The translations under genes were made by a program, and so were the position numbers. DNA of 64,000 nucleotides from the NCBI RefSeq assembly GCF_963665445.1, contig NZ_OY762276.1:2803501-2867500 (forward strand). The letters are read 5' to 3'. Numbering within the stretch: position 1 is the stretch's first letter; the number at the start of each line of letters is the position of its first letter. Positions 8,407 to 17,199 of the stretch are shown one piece after another. The DNA is from an uncultured Desulfobulbus sp. (lineage in GTDB: Bacteria; Desulfobacterota; Desulfobulbia; Desulfobulbales; Desulfobulbaceae). The notes beneath the pieces were generated by a model, which was given only the letters and a program-made list of their open reading frames with translations, did no database searches and had not been told where the DNA came from.

Positions 8407-10497
8407 TCATTCACCAACCCTGATCCCCAGGCGTCCGGCCTTACGGACCACCGTGGATTGATCGATCCCCAGGACTGCTGCCGCCTTGCGCGAGCTGCCG
8501 TGCTTTTCCAGGGCTGCCCGCAGCAGCTGCTGCTCCAACTCGGCCAGGGCGATCTTGAGCGGCTTCCCCTCCAGGGAAGTCGGGGCATCCGCGCACTGGC
8601 CGCCCCGCACCCGCCCGGGCAGATCGTCGGCGGTGATGATCTCGCCCTGGGCCATGACCACCATGCGCTCGATCATGTTTTCCAACTCGCGCACATTTCC
8701 GGGCCAGTCATACTCCACCAGGGCATCGACCGTCTCGGGGGTGATCTGCCTGCTGAAGCCGTATTTTTGATTGTGCTTATCAAGAAAAAAGTAAATAAAA
8801 TGGGAGATGGCCTCCCTGCGCTCCCTCAGGGACGGAATGAGCACCGGAACCACATTGAGCCGGAAAAACAGGTCTTTGCGAAACTGTTTTTGACGGACCA
8901 TCTCTTCAAGGTCGCGGTTGGTGGCCGCCATGATCCGCGTATCCACCTTGATCGGCCGAGAGCCGCCGACGCGGACGATTTCCCGCTCCTGCAGCACCCG
9001 CAAAAGCTTCACCTGCAGACTCATCGGCAGCTCCCCGATTTCATCGAGAAAAATGGTGCCGCCGTGGGCAACCTCGAAGATTCCGGCCCGCCCTTCGCGA
9101 ATAGCGCCGGTAAAAGCCCCGGGGGCATAACCAAAGAGTTCCGACTCCAGCAGGTTCTCCGGAATGGCGGCGCAACTGATCTTGACAAAGGGCTTGTTGC
9201 GCCGCGCGCCATGTTTATGGACGATCTCGGAGAACACCTCCTTGCCCACGCCGGAATCCCCCTGGATGAGAATGGTCGAGTCCACCTTGGCGAGCTTCAA
9301 GGCCAGACCGTAGATTTCCAGCATCTTCTTGGACTTGATCACAAACTTACGCTGATCGTCCGCATCCCCCCGCAGCTGCTTGAGCTCCATCTCGTAGCGG
9401 CTCTGCAGCTGCTCCATCTTCTTGAGCTTTTCCTGCAACTGGTTGAGCTCGGTTACATCGCGCACATTGGTCACCACGCGAAAGATGCCGCCGGAATCAT
9501 CAAAGACCGGATTGCCGGTGACCACGATGGTCTTTCCGGTCTTGATGATCTGCTGGACAATGGTCACCGGCCGCTTCTCCTCCAGGACCTTGAGCGTGGC
9601 GGACTCGTTGTAAAACCCCTCGGCCACCAAATCCACCATGGTCCTGCCCACGACCTCGCTGCTCTTTATACCGCTGATGCGCTCATAGGCACGGTTGACC
9701 CGCAGGGTTTTGCTTGCGCCATCGGTGACATAGATGCCGTCAAAGGAGGAGTCGATAATGGCGTTGAGCTCCATGGAAAGATCCGTCACCCGGTCGAGTT
9801 CGGTGGAAAGGGAGGTATAGGCGGAGATGTCGCGCAGAAAGGCCAACTCGCCAAGCGGCTTGCCATGCAACTCCATCGCGGCCCAACTGGTGAGGTAGAC
9901 CTGGCCGTGGAGACGAAAGGTTTCGGTACGCGCACCGCCTGTGACCAGCGGCGGTACATCGGCATGACAGGATTCGAGCACCGCGGTTATGGGACGACCG
10001 AGGAGATCTTCCCTGGCATGTCCGATCTCCCTGCAGGCGGCCTGGTTGACCAGCAACACCCTGCGCTTGCCGTCGACCGCGAGAATGGGGGCGCCGATAC
10101 CGTCGAGCACCGGCTCCAGCCGGGCGAAGAAGGCGGTTGGATTGCCGGTGAGAATGCGGTCCAACTCGGAACGGCGCACCAGGCCGACCAGCTGGTCCTG
10201 TTCCACCACAATCCAGTAGGTGTAGGAGGTGTCCACCAGGGTGCCGAGCTGGGTGTCGATGGTGACCTGGCCAAAGGGAGAGTAGCGCAGGTTGCCCACC
10301 GGCGTATTGGGCAACAGCCCGCGGGAGACGGCGGCAACGATGCCATGGCGATTGAGGATCCCCATGGGCGTGCCATTGGTGCGCAGCACGACCAATTCCT
10401 CGGCCCGCCCCCTGCCGAGATCCAGCGAGGCCTGCTGCAGAGAGCTGTTCTCGCCACAACAGTGCAACTCTGTCCGCATGATCTGCTGTACCCTCAT
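8407..10497 (-). CDS. Sigma-54 activator with CBS, PAS, AAA+ and Fis-type HTH domains
   Basis: Bacterial enhancer-binding protein that drives sigma-54 promoters. The start at 10497 follows GGGAGG; it gives 696 residues. Order: two CBS-like repeats (about 1-118), two PAS domains (about 125-225 and 255-370), a short coiled coil, an AAA+ core (about 400-640) with Walker A GDSGVGKE and the sigma-54 contact loop GAFTGA, and a C-terminal helix-turn-helix (SSRKAAAVLGIDQSTVVRK). CBS plus PAS input suggests sensing of a nucleotide or of a small catabolite. Its gene lies directly upstream of, and on the same strand as, the permease-ADH-ALDH operon with a sigma-54-like site between, so it probably controls that operon. 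Confidence 0.92.
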   Translation of the reverse strand: MRVQQIMRTELHCCGENSSLQQASLDLGRGRAEELVVLRTNGTPMGILNRHGIVAAVSRGLLPNTPVGNLRYSPFGQVTIDTQLGTLVDTSYTYWIVVEQDQLVGLVRRSELDRILTGNPTAFFARLEPVLDGIGAPILAVDGKRRVLLVNQAACREIGHAREDLLGRPITAVLESCHADVPPLVTGGARTETFRLHGQVYLTSWAAMELHGKPLGELAFLRDISAYTSLSTELDRVTDLSMELNAIIDSSFDGIYVTDGASKTLRVNRAYERISGIKSSEVVGRTMVDLVAEGFYNESATLKVLEEKRPVTIVQQIIKTGKTIVVTGNPVFDDSGGIFRVVTNVRDVTELNQLQEKLKKMEQLQSRYEMELKQLRGDADDQRKFVIKSKKMLEIYGLALKLAKVDSTILIQGDSGVGKEVFSEIVHKHGARRNKPFVKISCAAIPENLLESELFGYAPGAFTGAIREGRAGIFEVAHGGTIFLDEIGELPMSLQVKLLRVLQEREIVRVGGSRPIKVDTRIMAATNRDLEEMVRQKQFRKDLFFRLNVVPVLIPSLRERREAISHFIYFFLDKHNQKYGFSRQITPETVDALVEYDWPGNVRELENMIERMVVMAQGEIITADDLPGRVRGGQCADAPTSLEGKPLKIALAELEQQLLRAALEKHGSSRKAAAVLGIDQSTVVRKAGRLGIRVGE

Positions 10498-10626
10498 CGT
10501 CTTCCCTCCCCTGTGATGACACCTTTCCTGGTACGCCCTCGCCCTGGCGCACAGCAACCAGGGCGGCCCACAACCCTTACCCCGGCATTCGCGAATGTCA
10601 AGCTTTCCCGCGGAAAGAGCGCCGAC

Positions 10627-10671
10627 AAAAAAAGCCCCCTGCCCGAAGAATGCATCTCCAGAACAGGGGGC
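10627..10671 (-). terminator. Rho-independent terminator of the hcp operon
   Basis: On the minus strand GCCCCCTG pairs with CAGGGGGC across a 22-nt loop and is followed by seven Ts. It lies just past the ferredoxin-type gene and separates the hcp operon from the sigma-54 activator gene. Confidence 0.88.
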
Positions 10672-10699
10672 GTAAGAGCGGAATGTCTTCAGGAGGTTC

Positions 10700-11434
10700 T
10701 TACCAGGTGGTTTCCCCCTTGATTTCGCCCTTGGTGGAGATCACCACATGCCGCACCGGGAACTTCGGTTTGACCGCCTTCCAGGCCTGCTCAATGATCT
10801 GCAGCATGGCATGGCAACAGGGGACCTCCATGATGAGAATGGTGAGCGAATTGAGCGTACGGGTTCGGAAAATCTCGGTGAACCGCTCGACATACAACTG
10901 CTGGTCATCAAATTTGGGGCACCCCATCATCACCACCCGACCGCTGAGAAAATCCTGCTGGAGACCGGCATAGGCCGGGGTGGTGCAGTCGGCGGCAACG
11001 AGGAGATCGCAGCCTTCCAGAAAGGGCGCGGTCGCCAGGATCAGGCGAATCTGAATCGGCCAGTGGGAAAGCGCCGAGCCGATCTGGCTGCTGGGCGCAT
11101 TGGCCTGCTGGCATGGGGTCATGGGCCTGAGATGCTGGATCTGCGCCGAAGGGCAGCCGCCGCTTTGAGGGGCTTGCGCTGCCTTTTTCTCCTCGGCGAG
11201 GAACTGCTCCACCGCCTCCTCGTCAAACTCATCCGCCTCGCGCTCGATAACCTTCAGTGCCCCGGTCGGACAGGAGCCCAGACAGGCGCCGAGACCGTCA
11301 CAGAGCTTATCGGCAACCAGACGCGCCTTGCCGTCGACAATCCGCAGTGACCCCTCGGCACAATCGGGCACGCACTGGCCGCAGCCGTTGCAGAGTTCGT
11401 CATCAATCTCAACAATCTTTCGCAATACTTTCAT
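10700..11434 (-). CDS. 4Fe-4S ferredoxin-type protein of the hcp operon
   Basis: A 244-residue iron-sulfur protein. Residues about 5-65 carry two ferredoxin motifs, CNGCGQCVPDC and CDGLGACLGSC, for two [4Fe-4S] clusters. The C-terminal half has further conserved-looking cysteines (CDLLVAADC, MMGCPKF, EVPCCHAM) that may bind another cofactor. It begins 18 bases after the sulfite reductase-like gene and shares its transcript with hcp. Proteins of this type commonly sit beside hcp in anaerobes, and the likely job is to pass electrons to Hcp. AGAAGG precedes the start. Confidence 0.85.
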   Translation of the reverse strand: MKVLRKIVEIDDELCNGCGQCVPDCAEGSLRIVDGKARLVADKLCDGLGACLGSCPTGALKVIEREADEFDEEAVEQFLAEEKKAAQAPQSGGCPSAQIQHLRPMTPCQQANAPSSQIGSALSHWPIQIRLILATAPFLEGCDLLVAADCTTPAYAGLQQDFLSGRVVMMGCPKFDDQQLYVERFTEIFRTRTLNSLTILIMEVPCCHAMLQIIEQAWKAVKPKFPVRHVVISTKGEIKGETTW

Positions 11435-11452
11435 CGTTGCACCTTCTCTCTT

Positions 11453-12085
11453 TCAGCCGAGAACCGCCTTCTTGAGTTCCTCTATGCCGAATCGCTCCAT
11501 GAACCGGGCCGTACGACTCTTAAACTTCGCCTCTTGCAAATAGTAATTCAGGGTTTTTCCAACCAGCTCCACCGCCTCGTCCGCGCTCAACTGATCGGCC
11601 ACCACATCGCCGACCCGGGGCCGACCGGCGGCGTTGCCGCCAAAGGTAAAACGCCAGCCCTTGCTCTCCCCGGCCAAGCCGACGTCGCGCATCCAGGACT
11701 CGCAGCAACAAAAACGGCACCCGGAAATCCCCACCTTGACCTTGGCCGGCAGAGGGCCATCCAACTCCAGATTTTTGATCCGTTCGCCGAGGCCAAGCGC
11801 ATCCTGATGCCCGTACTTGCACCAGGTCTTGCCCGGACAGGCCTGGACATAGTGCACCCGGTGACGGCTTTGCGGAGTTCCCACGGGCAGGCCCAACTCC
11901 GCCTTGAGGGCGGCAATGTTCGCCTCTTCCATCCCCAGAAAGGCGACCCGCTGAGCACCGGTGATCTTGGTTTGGGGAATGTTGTATGTGCGGGCCAGGG
12001 CGGCCAACCGCTCAAGATCCTCGGGGCTCAGCAAACCGGCATCGAAATGGGGCAACACGAGATAGGTCTTCAAGTTTTCAGTCAT
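11453..12085 (-). CDS. Small siroheme/[4Fe-4S] sulfite or nitrite reductase-like protein
   Basis: A 210-residue protein with the siroheme-[4Fe-4S] signature: ACPGKTWC (C-x5-C) and GCRFCC (C-x3-C). It is only about a third of a normal assimilatory sulfite reductase and matches the size of the low-molecular-weight 'assimilatory-type' sulfite reductases known from Desulfovibrio. The ATG at 12085 (MTENLKTY) follows AGGA; the in-frame extension upstream has no similarity. In an operon with hcp under HcpR it may reduce nitrite or NO-related species, or sulfite; the physiological substrate is open. Confidence 0.82.
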   Translation of the reverse strand: MTENLKTYLVLPHFDAGLLSPEDLERLAALARTYNIPQTKITGAQRVAFLGMEEANIAALKAELGLPVGTPQSRHRVHYVQACPGKTWCKYGHQDALGLGERIKNLELDGPLPAKVKVGISGCRFCCCESWMRDVGLAGESKGWRFTFGGNAAGRPRVGDVVADQLSADEAVELVGKTLNYYLQEAKFKSRTARFMERFGIEELKKAVLG

Positions 12086-12155
12086 GGAAAAAATCCTGCA
12101 ATCATCGGCCGGACTGAATGCCGGCCGATGATCTGTATTTTTGATTGATCGTGGA

Positions 12156-13784
12156 TTAGCCGAGAATCGCCTTGAGATCAGCCTCAGGAGTGTCCACCGG
12201 CTTGATATCAAAGGTATTCACCAGGAACTCGAGCACCGCCGGGCTGACGAAGGCCGGCAACGACGGTCCGAGGCGGATGTCCTTGATGCCCAGGTACAGC
12301 AGGGTCAGAAGAATCGCCACCGCCTTCTGCTCGTACCAGGAGATGATCAGGGAGAGCGGCAGGTCATTGACGCCGCAGTCAAAGGCCTTGGCCAGGGCAA
12401 GGGCGATTTGGATGGCGGAGTAGGCGTCATTGCACTGGCCCACATCCAACAGGCGCGGGATCCCGCCGATATCGCCCAGGTTCTTGTCAAAGAAACGGAA
12501 CTTGCCGCAGGCGAGCGTCAGAACCATGCAGTCAGCGGGCACCTGCTCGACAAACTTGGTGAAGTAATCCCGCCCGGGCTTGGCGCCGTCGCAACCGCCC
12601 ACGAGGAAGAAGTGGCGGATCGCCTTGGACTTGACCGCCTCGATCACCTTGTCGGCCACCCCCAGCACGGAGTTGCGGGCAAAACCGACCAGGACCTGGC
12701 CTTTCTCGACATCGTCGGTGAAACCGTCCATGGCCAGCGCCATCTCCACCACAGCGGAGTAATCCTTGTCGCTGATGTGCTTGACCCCGGGCCAGCCGAC
12801 CAGACCGTTGGTGAACACGCGGTCGATATACTCCTCGCGCGGCTTCTGGATGCAGTTGGTGGTGAACAGGATCGGTCCCGGAAAATTGGGGAACTCCTTC
12901 TGCTGATTCTGCCAGGCCGTGCCGTAATGGCCGTAGAAATGCGGATATTTTTTCAGCTCCGGATAGGCGTGACAGGGCAGCATCTCACCGTGGGTATAGA
13001 CATCGATCCCCTTGCCCTCGGTCTGCTTGAGGAGCAACTCCAGGTCGTGGAGATCATGCCCGGTAATGAGGATACATTTGCCCTTGCGATGTCCAAGCGG
13101 TACCGGCGTGGGAACGGGATGACCATAGGTTCCGGTGTTGGCCGCATCGAGCAGCTCCATGGTGCGCAGGTTGATCTCCCCGGCCTTCATCGCCACCGGC
13201 ACACACTGCTCAACGGTCAAACCGGGCACCAGCAGCACGGCCAGGGCCTCGTAGCAGAAGGCGGCAATGGCCGGATCGGTCTGGCCGAGGATGGCGGCAT
13301 GGTCGGCATAGGCGGCAATGCCCTTGAGCCCGTACAGCAGGGTCTGTTTGAGCGAACGGATATTGACATCGCTATCCAGATTCTCGATCAGGTTGAGCGC
13401 CTTGCCCTGGGCGGCCATCTCGGCGGCAGTGCCGGCGGGAACAAAGGTGGCCGGGGCCTCGCTGAAATCGGTTTTGCCACCGGCGGCAGCAACCCTGGCC
13501 TTCATCGCTTCACGCAACTCAACGGTCTTGTTGATCAGGGCGACAAAACGATCCGGATCAAAATCAACGTTGGTCAGGGTGGAGAAGATCGCCTCAAAGG
13601 TGAATCGATCAATGGCCTCGTCTACAATACCCAGCTTGCGGCCTTCCTGGGCAAACAGGGCCAGGCCCTGCAGGGCGTGGATGAGCAGATCCTGAAGATC
13701 GGCCACTTCCTCGTTCTTGCCGCACACGCCGATGACATTGCAGCCGATCCCCTTGGCCGTCTGTTCACACTGATTACAAAACAT
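12156..13784 (-). CDS. hcp: Hydroxylamine reductase / hybrid cluster protein
   Basis: Hcp (prismane protein) reduces hydroxylamine in vitro and is tied to nitric oxide detoxification. It has 542 residues. The N-terminal motif CNQCEQTAKGIGC plus a further Cys six residues on (C-x2-C-x8-C-x5-C) is the class I form of obligate anaerobes that binds a [4Fe-4S] cluster; hybrid-cluster ligands lie further along (e.g. TTNCIQKP, LACGKFRFF). The ATG at 13784 has GAGGAGG six bases upstream. It is the first gene of hcp - small sulfite reductase - ferredoxin, divergent from hcpR, with an HcpR box between. Confidence 0.97.
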   Translation of the reverse strand: MFCNQCEQTAKGIGCNVIGVCGKNEEVADLQDLLIHALQGLALFAQEGRKLGIVDEAIDRFTFEAIFSTLTNVDFDPDRFVALINKTVELREAMKARVAAAGGKTDFSEAPATFVPAGTAAEMAAQGKALNLIENLDSDVNIRSLKQTLLYGLKGIAAYADHAAILGQTDPAIAAFCYEALAVLLVPGLTVEQCVPVAMKAGEINLRTMELLDAANTGTYGHPVPTPVPLGHRKGKCILITGHDLHDLELLLKQTEGKGIDVYTHGEMLPCHAYPELKKYPHFYGHYGTAWQNQQKEFPNFPGPILFTTNCIQKPREEYIDRVFTNGLVGWPGVKHISDKDYSAVVEMALAMDGFTDDVEKGQVLVGFARNSVLGVADKVIEAVKSKAIRHFFLVGGCDGAKPGRDYFTKFVEQVPADCMVLTLACGKFRFFDKNLGDIGGIPRLLDVGQCNDAYSAIQIALALAKAFDCGVNDLPLSLIISWYEQKAVAILLTLLYLGIKDIRLGPSLPAFVSPAVLEFLVNTFDIKPVDTPEADLKAILG

Positions 13785-13845
13785 GGCATTCCTCCTCAAA
13801 TGGTTTATTGTCGCCGTAGGCGTTGTTCCTCAGTAGTATGCCTGT

Positions 13846-13851
13846 ACTGTA
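13846..13851 (-). promoter_or_regulatory. Candidate -10 box of the hcp promoter
   Basis: TACAGT on the minus strand places a transcription start near 13839. The centre of the HcpR palindrome is then 41.5 bases upstream, the classic position for activation by a Crp/Fnr-type regulator at a class II promoter. Confidence 0.5.
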
Positions 13852-13872
13852 ACACCCACCATGCAGATCTTC

Positions 13873-13888
13873 TTTGACCTAGGTCAAA
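13873..13888. promoter_or_regulatory. HcpR operator
   Basis: TTTGACCTAGGTCAAA is a perfect 16-bp palindrome of the type known for HcpR sites in sulfate reducers. It lies between the divergent hcp and hcpR genes, next to the probable hcp promoter, and could also mediate autoregulation of hcpR. Confidence 0.85.
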
Positions 13889-13965
13889 AAACAATATTTT
13901 TTCTGTCTCCTGGGGGAAAAAATTGTCAATGCGGATCTCCCCTGCCCCTCCAACACAACGAATCC

Positions 13966-14631
13966 ATGCTCAACAAAAACAAGCTGCTCGCATCAAGCCT
14001 TCTTTTCAGCGGACTCCCCGACGAACACATTCGAAAAATCAGCGAAATAACGGTCAGCAAGACCTATCGCAAGGGCGAGGCAATCTTTTTTGACGGCGAC
14101 CCGGGGATCGGATTCTACATGGTCGCCACAGGCAAGGTGAAAATTTTCAAGACCTCCTTTGACGGCAAGGAGCAGATCCTGCACATCTTCGGGCCGGGTG
14201 AGCCCTTTGGCGAGGTGCCGGTGTTCCATGGCAATCCCTTCCCGGCCAATGCCGAAACCTTGAGCGAAAGCGTGGTTCTCTTTTTTCCGAGAAGGGAATT
14301 CGTCGATCTGATCACTGTCCAGCCTTCGCTGACCCTCAACATGCTCGCAGTGCTCGCCCTCCGGTTGCGCCGTTTCACCACCCAGGTGGAAAACCTCTCC
14401 CTCAAGGAGGTCCCCGGTCGACTGGCCTCGTACCTCGAGTACCTGATGGAGGAACAAAACCGCCAGGATCAGGTCACGCTCGATATTCCCAAGGGCCAGC
14501 TCGCCAGCCTGCTCGGCACCAGTTCGGAAACCCTGTCACGAATTTTCAACAAGATGACTGAGGAAGGCCTGATTCGGGTGGAAGGGAAGACGATCCACAT
14601 CCTTGACCATGAACGGCTCAAGGAGCGCTGA
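13966..14631 (+). CDS. hcpR: Crp/Fnr-family regulator HcpR
   Basis: A 221-residue regulator: cyclic-nucleotide-binding-type sensor fold (about 10-130), a dimer helix, and a winged helix-turn-helix ([18 protein letters not shown]). HcpR is known to sense NO stress (via heme in Desulfovibrio) and activate hcp. The reading frame is open further upstream to 13861, but that would run across the operator; the ATG at 13966 gives a family-normal length. No clear Shine-Dalgarno is seen before it. The gene is divergent from hcp with the operator between. Confidence 0.9.
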   Translation: MLNKNKLLASSLLFSGLPDEHIRKISEITVSKTYRKGEAIFFDGDPGIGFYMVATGKVKIFKTSFDGKEQILHIFGPGEPFGEVPVFHGNPFPANAETLSESVVLFFPRREFVDLITVQPSLTLNMLAVLALRLRRFTTQVENLSLKEVPGRLASYLEYLMEEQNRQDQVTLDIPKGQLASLLGTSSETLSRIFNKMTEEGLIRVEGKTIHILDHERLKER

Positions 14632-14810
14632 GTTTTGGGCACGAGGGGAGCAGTCCCCTCCGATCCCCAGCCGCATTCCCTCCCTCTTTCCCTGGGCTTG
14701 CCTTCTCCACAGAGGTGGTTACACTGTTTGGGCGCAACGGGCAGCGGCATGGCAGCCGCCTCTTCTGCCCACACAGACAACCAGAGGAAACAATCGAAGG
14801 GAAGAGAACA

Positions 14811-15392
14811 ATGACAGCAAAAAAGATCTTGATGCTGGTCGGCGATTATGTCGAGGATTATGAAGTCATGGTGCCGTTCCAGGCCCTGAGCATGCTGGGG
14901 TACCAGGTGGATGCGGTCTGTCCGGACAAGAAGGCCGGCGAGTTTGTCCGCACCTCTGTCCACGATTTCGAGGGTGACCAGACCTACAGTGAGAAACGTG
15001 GCCATAATTTCACCCTGAATGCCGATTTCACCGCGATCAAGCCGGAGGAGTACATTGGCCTGGTGATTCCCGGTGGCCGTGCACCGGAATACCTCCGCCT
15101 CAACGACAAGGTGCTGGATATTGTCAAAGATTTCGCTGCAGCCAACAAACCGATCGCCGCCATCTGCCATGGGGCCCAGTTGCTGACCGCAGCGGGCGTG
15201 CTCGCCGGACGCGACTGTTCGGCCTACCCGGCCTGTTCGCCGGAAATTCGCCAGGCCGGCGGCAGGTATGTGGATGTGGCCATGGACGCCGCCCACGTCG
15301 AGGGCAACCTGGTGACGGCACCCGCCTGGCCGGCCCATCCGGCTTGGCTTGCCCGGTTCGTCGAAAAATTAGGGGCCAAGATCAGTCTCTGA
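14811..15392 (+). CDS. DJ-1/PfpI family protein
   Basis: A 193-residue single-domain protein of the glutamine-amidotransferase-like DJ-1/PfpI superfamily. The elbow motif [10 protein letters not shown] carries the nucleophile Cys, and the acidic residue expected near the N-terminus lies in [12 protein letters not shown]. Members act as proteases, glyoxalases or stress proteins; which one this is cannot be decided. The ATG at 14811 follows AGGGAAGAG. It is monocistronic: a strong terminator follows. The 179 bases before it hold nothing I recognise. Confidence 0.9.
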   Translation: MTAKKILMLVGDYVEDYEVMVPFQALSMLGYQVDAVCPDKKAGEFVRTSVHDFEGDQTYSEKRGHNFTLNADFTAIKPEEYIGLVIPGGRAPEYLRLNDKVLDIVKDFAAANKPIAAICHGAQLLTAAGVLAGRDCSAYPACSPEIRQAGGRYVDVAMDAAHVEGNLVTAPAWPAHPAWLARFVEKLGAKISL

Positions 15393-15422
15393 AATCCATT
15401 GCCCTCGCTCTCACGGGAAAGT

Positions 15423-15465
15423 CAACCGCCGTTCGCCTTGCGTGGATGGCGGTTGGCCCTTTTTT
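15423..15465 (+). terminator. Rho-independent terminator after the PfpI gene
   Basis: CAACCGCC pairs with GGCGGTTG over a 17-nt loop and is followed by GCCC and six Ts on the plus strand. Confidence 0.85.
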
Positions 15466-15766
15466 CAGCGCCCCCCTTCCTCATCCCTCCCTGTTTTTCC
15501 AGAAGACCAAGAGACCGTGCCTGCACCACCGATCGGTCATACTGCCCCATAACCATCAATAACTGTAACCTTATGCCCCACCTAGACCACCTCAGGCCGT
15601 TTCCTCTTCCCTGACCTTGTCGCCCCCGCCTTTTTTTCTTCAGCAAATTTGTGGTATCCCGTCACCCTCCAACCGTATAAAACATTCCCTATTTTCGGCC
15701 CAGGGCGCCTCTTTGCAAACTTTCTCTCCCCACAGATCGCCGCCGTCTCTTACCTCCTTCAGGGCC

Positions 15767-15961
15767 TCATTGCGAATTGGGCACATCCATTGCTTTATGG
15801 CTGTCGCAGTGGATGCAGTATTTTTTCTGATGACCATCGAATCTCAGTGCAAGGCTCTGCTTTTGTGCCTCTCCCATTCGTCCAGGGTGACATCGAAATT
15901 GCGGGTCGACCCGAAGAGTGTCGCACCACCCGGGTGTCATCTCGACCAGGGGAGGGCTCTC
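15767..15961 (-). repeat. Diverged single copy of the 112-bp repeat family, with a short ORF
   Basis: On the minus strand bases 15961-15935 closely match the first arm of the tandem repeat at 20370-21249 (shared TGGTCGAGATGAC); 44 bases later a sequence starting GATGTCACCC resembles the second arm (GATGTCATCC). Order and spacing (44 versus 42 bases) agree with the tandem units. A minus-strand frame of 36 codons from ATG 15877 (57 from 15940) to a stop at 15767 crosses it and contains KKYCIHCDSHKAMD; it lacks a Shine-Dalgarno and I do not call it a gene. The rest of the 15466-16141 gap shows only the palindrome listed next. Confidence 0.5.
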
Positions 15962-16041
15962 ATGTTTTCACGCTGAGCTTTGGTGGTCATCACTCTATTT
16001 TTCGTTGTGCAGAAAAATTCTTCCGCAAACAAAAGGTAACG

Positions 16042-16058
16042 TTTCGTGTATCACGAAA
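16042..16058. promoter_or_regulatory. Palindrome upstream of the outer-membrane protein gene
   Basis: TTTCGTGTATCACGAAA has perfect 7-bp arms around TAT. It lies 84 bases before the next start codon and could be a repressor or activator site. The regulator is unknown. Confidence 0.4.
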
Positions 16059-16141
16059 TTTTAATGTAGGAGGCAGTAAAATTTTGGGGCCGGTTCGCCC
16101 CAGGACGTCATTTCACATCAACAAAAAAGAGGGAGAAAGTA

Positions 16142-17029
16142 ATGAAGAAAGGTGTTCTGGCATTAATCTGTACGTGTCTTCTCATTCCATCGGTTAGTTC
16201 TGCGGCCAACATGCGTGACTATATCCCAGCTCCGCCGGACACTTTGCTCTCATTGCTGTATTATCACTACATCAGTGGAGACGATCTCAATGTCGGCGGG
16301 CACAAGGCCGCAGATGTCGATCTCTCGCAAAATCTTTTCCTCCTCAGAGAGGTGTACTACATGAAAATCGGTTCCATCGTGGCCGATCCCCAGTTCATTC
16401 TCCCCTTTGGCAGCTCTTCCTTTGACATGGGTGCCCGCAGCGATGATTCCGATGGCATCGGTGACCTCATCCTCCTTTGCACCTTCTGGTTGTACAACAA
16501 CCCGGAGACAAAAACCTACGTTGGCCTCACCCCCTATCTCTACCTGCCCACCGGCGATTACGATGACGATCAAATCGTGAACCTGGGTGCCAACCGTTTT
16601 GCTTTCCAAGCCGAGGTCGGCTTGGTCAAAGGCTGGGAGGTACAGCCCGGTCACAATCTCTACCTTGAAGTCTCCCCCAGCCTTTTTTTCTATGGCGACA
16701 ACGATGATTATCTCGGCAACCAGGAACTTTCCCAGGATCCGGTATTCGCCCTGGAGAGCCATCTGAGCTACGATCTGACCGAAAAACTGGTTGTCGGCCT
16801 GAGTTACTTCGGCCAATGGGGAGATAAAAGCGAGGTTGACGGTATCAAGGTTGACGGCACCAACATCAACACCCAGACCCTCGGTGCATCCATGGCCTTC
16901 AACTTTGCCCCCGGCTGGCAGTTCCTGCTCCAGTATAAACAGGACGTCAAGGTCAACTACGGCGTCGAGGCCCAGGTTTTCCAGGGACGTCTCTTTTACG
17001 CCACCGACTTCGGCGGCCTGTTCCATTAA
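16142..17029 (+). CDS. Outer-membrane beta-barrel protein, MetA-like transporter family
   Basis: A 295-residue exported protein with a cleavable signal peptide ending near SVSSAA. The body alternates hydrophobic and polar residues in beta-hairpin style, has phrases such as YLPTGDYDDDQIVNLGANRFAFQ and DGIGDLILLCTFWLYNN, and ends in aromatic residues (TDFGGLFH). This is typical of the 'phenol MetA-pathway' outer-membrane family thought to take up hydrophobic compounds. The start follows GGGAGAAAG. Flanking genes give no hint of the substrate. Confidence 0.82.
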   Translation: MKKGVLALICTCLLIPSVSSAANMRDYIPAPPDTLLSLLYYHYISGDDLNVGGHKAADVDLSQNLFLLREVYYMKIGSIVADPQFILPFGSSSFDMGARSDDSDGIGDLILLCTFWLYNNPETKTYVGLTPYLYLPTGDYDDDQIVNLGANRFAFQAEVGLVKGWEVQPGHNLYLEVSPSLFFYGDNDDYLGNQELSQDPVFALESHLSYDLTEKLVVGLSYFGQWGDKSEVDGIKVDGTNINTQTLGASMAFNFAPGWQFLLQYKQDVKVNYGVEAQVFQGRLFYATDFGGLFH

Positions 17030-17086
17030 TCGGGCATGAGGGGGAAGGCCATCCACTTCCACCTGCGTTTTGCGGAACCAGCGGCC

Positions 17087-17138
17087 CCATGGCCGTGCGT
17101 CGGACCTCCCCCTCTCTTCCTGCGCCGCACGGCCATGG
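17087..17138. repeat. Long inverted repeat after the outer-membrane protein gene
   Basis: CCATGGCCGTGCG and CGCACGGCCATGG form a perfect 13-bp stem with a 26-nt loop. It may stop or protect the upstream transcript, but no T-run follows. Confidence 0.6.
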
Positions 17139-17199
17139 GATGAGTGAACCTCAAGAGCACAAGGAACCAAGCAACAAAATTTTCTCGTAACGGAAGCGG

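Noticed and set aside
13861..13965. Longer start for hcpR
   Set aside because: It would put the HcpR operator inside the coding sequence and adds residues with no family match.
15649..16197. A 182-codon plus-strand frame upstream of the outer-membrane protein gene
   Set aside because: It runs across the diverged repeat and the palindrome into the next gene's start, has no Shine-Dalgarno and no family similarity.
17087..17138. Intrinsic terminator
   Set aside because: The stem is perfect, but no T-run follows on either strand, so it is listed only as an inverted repeat.
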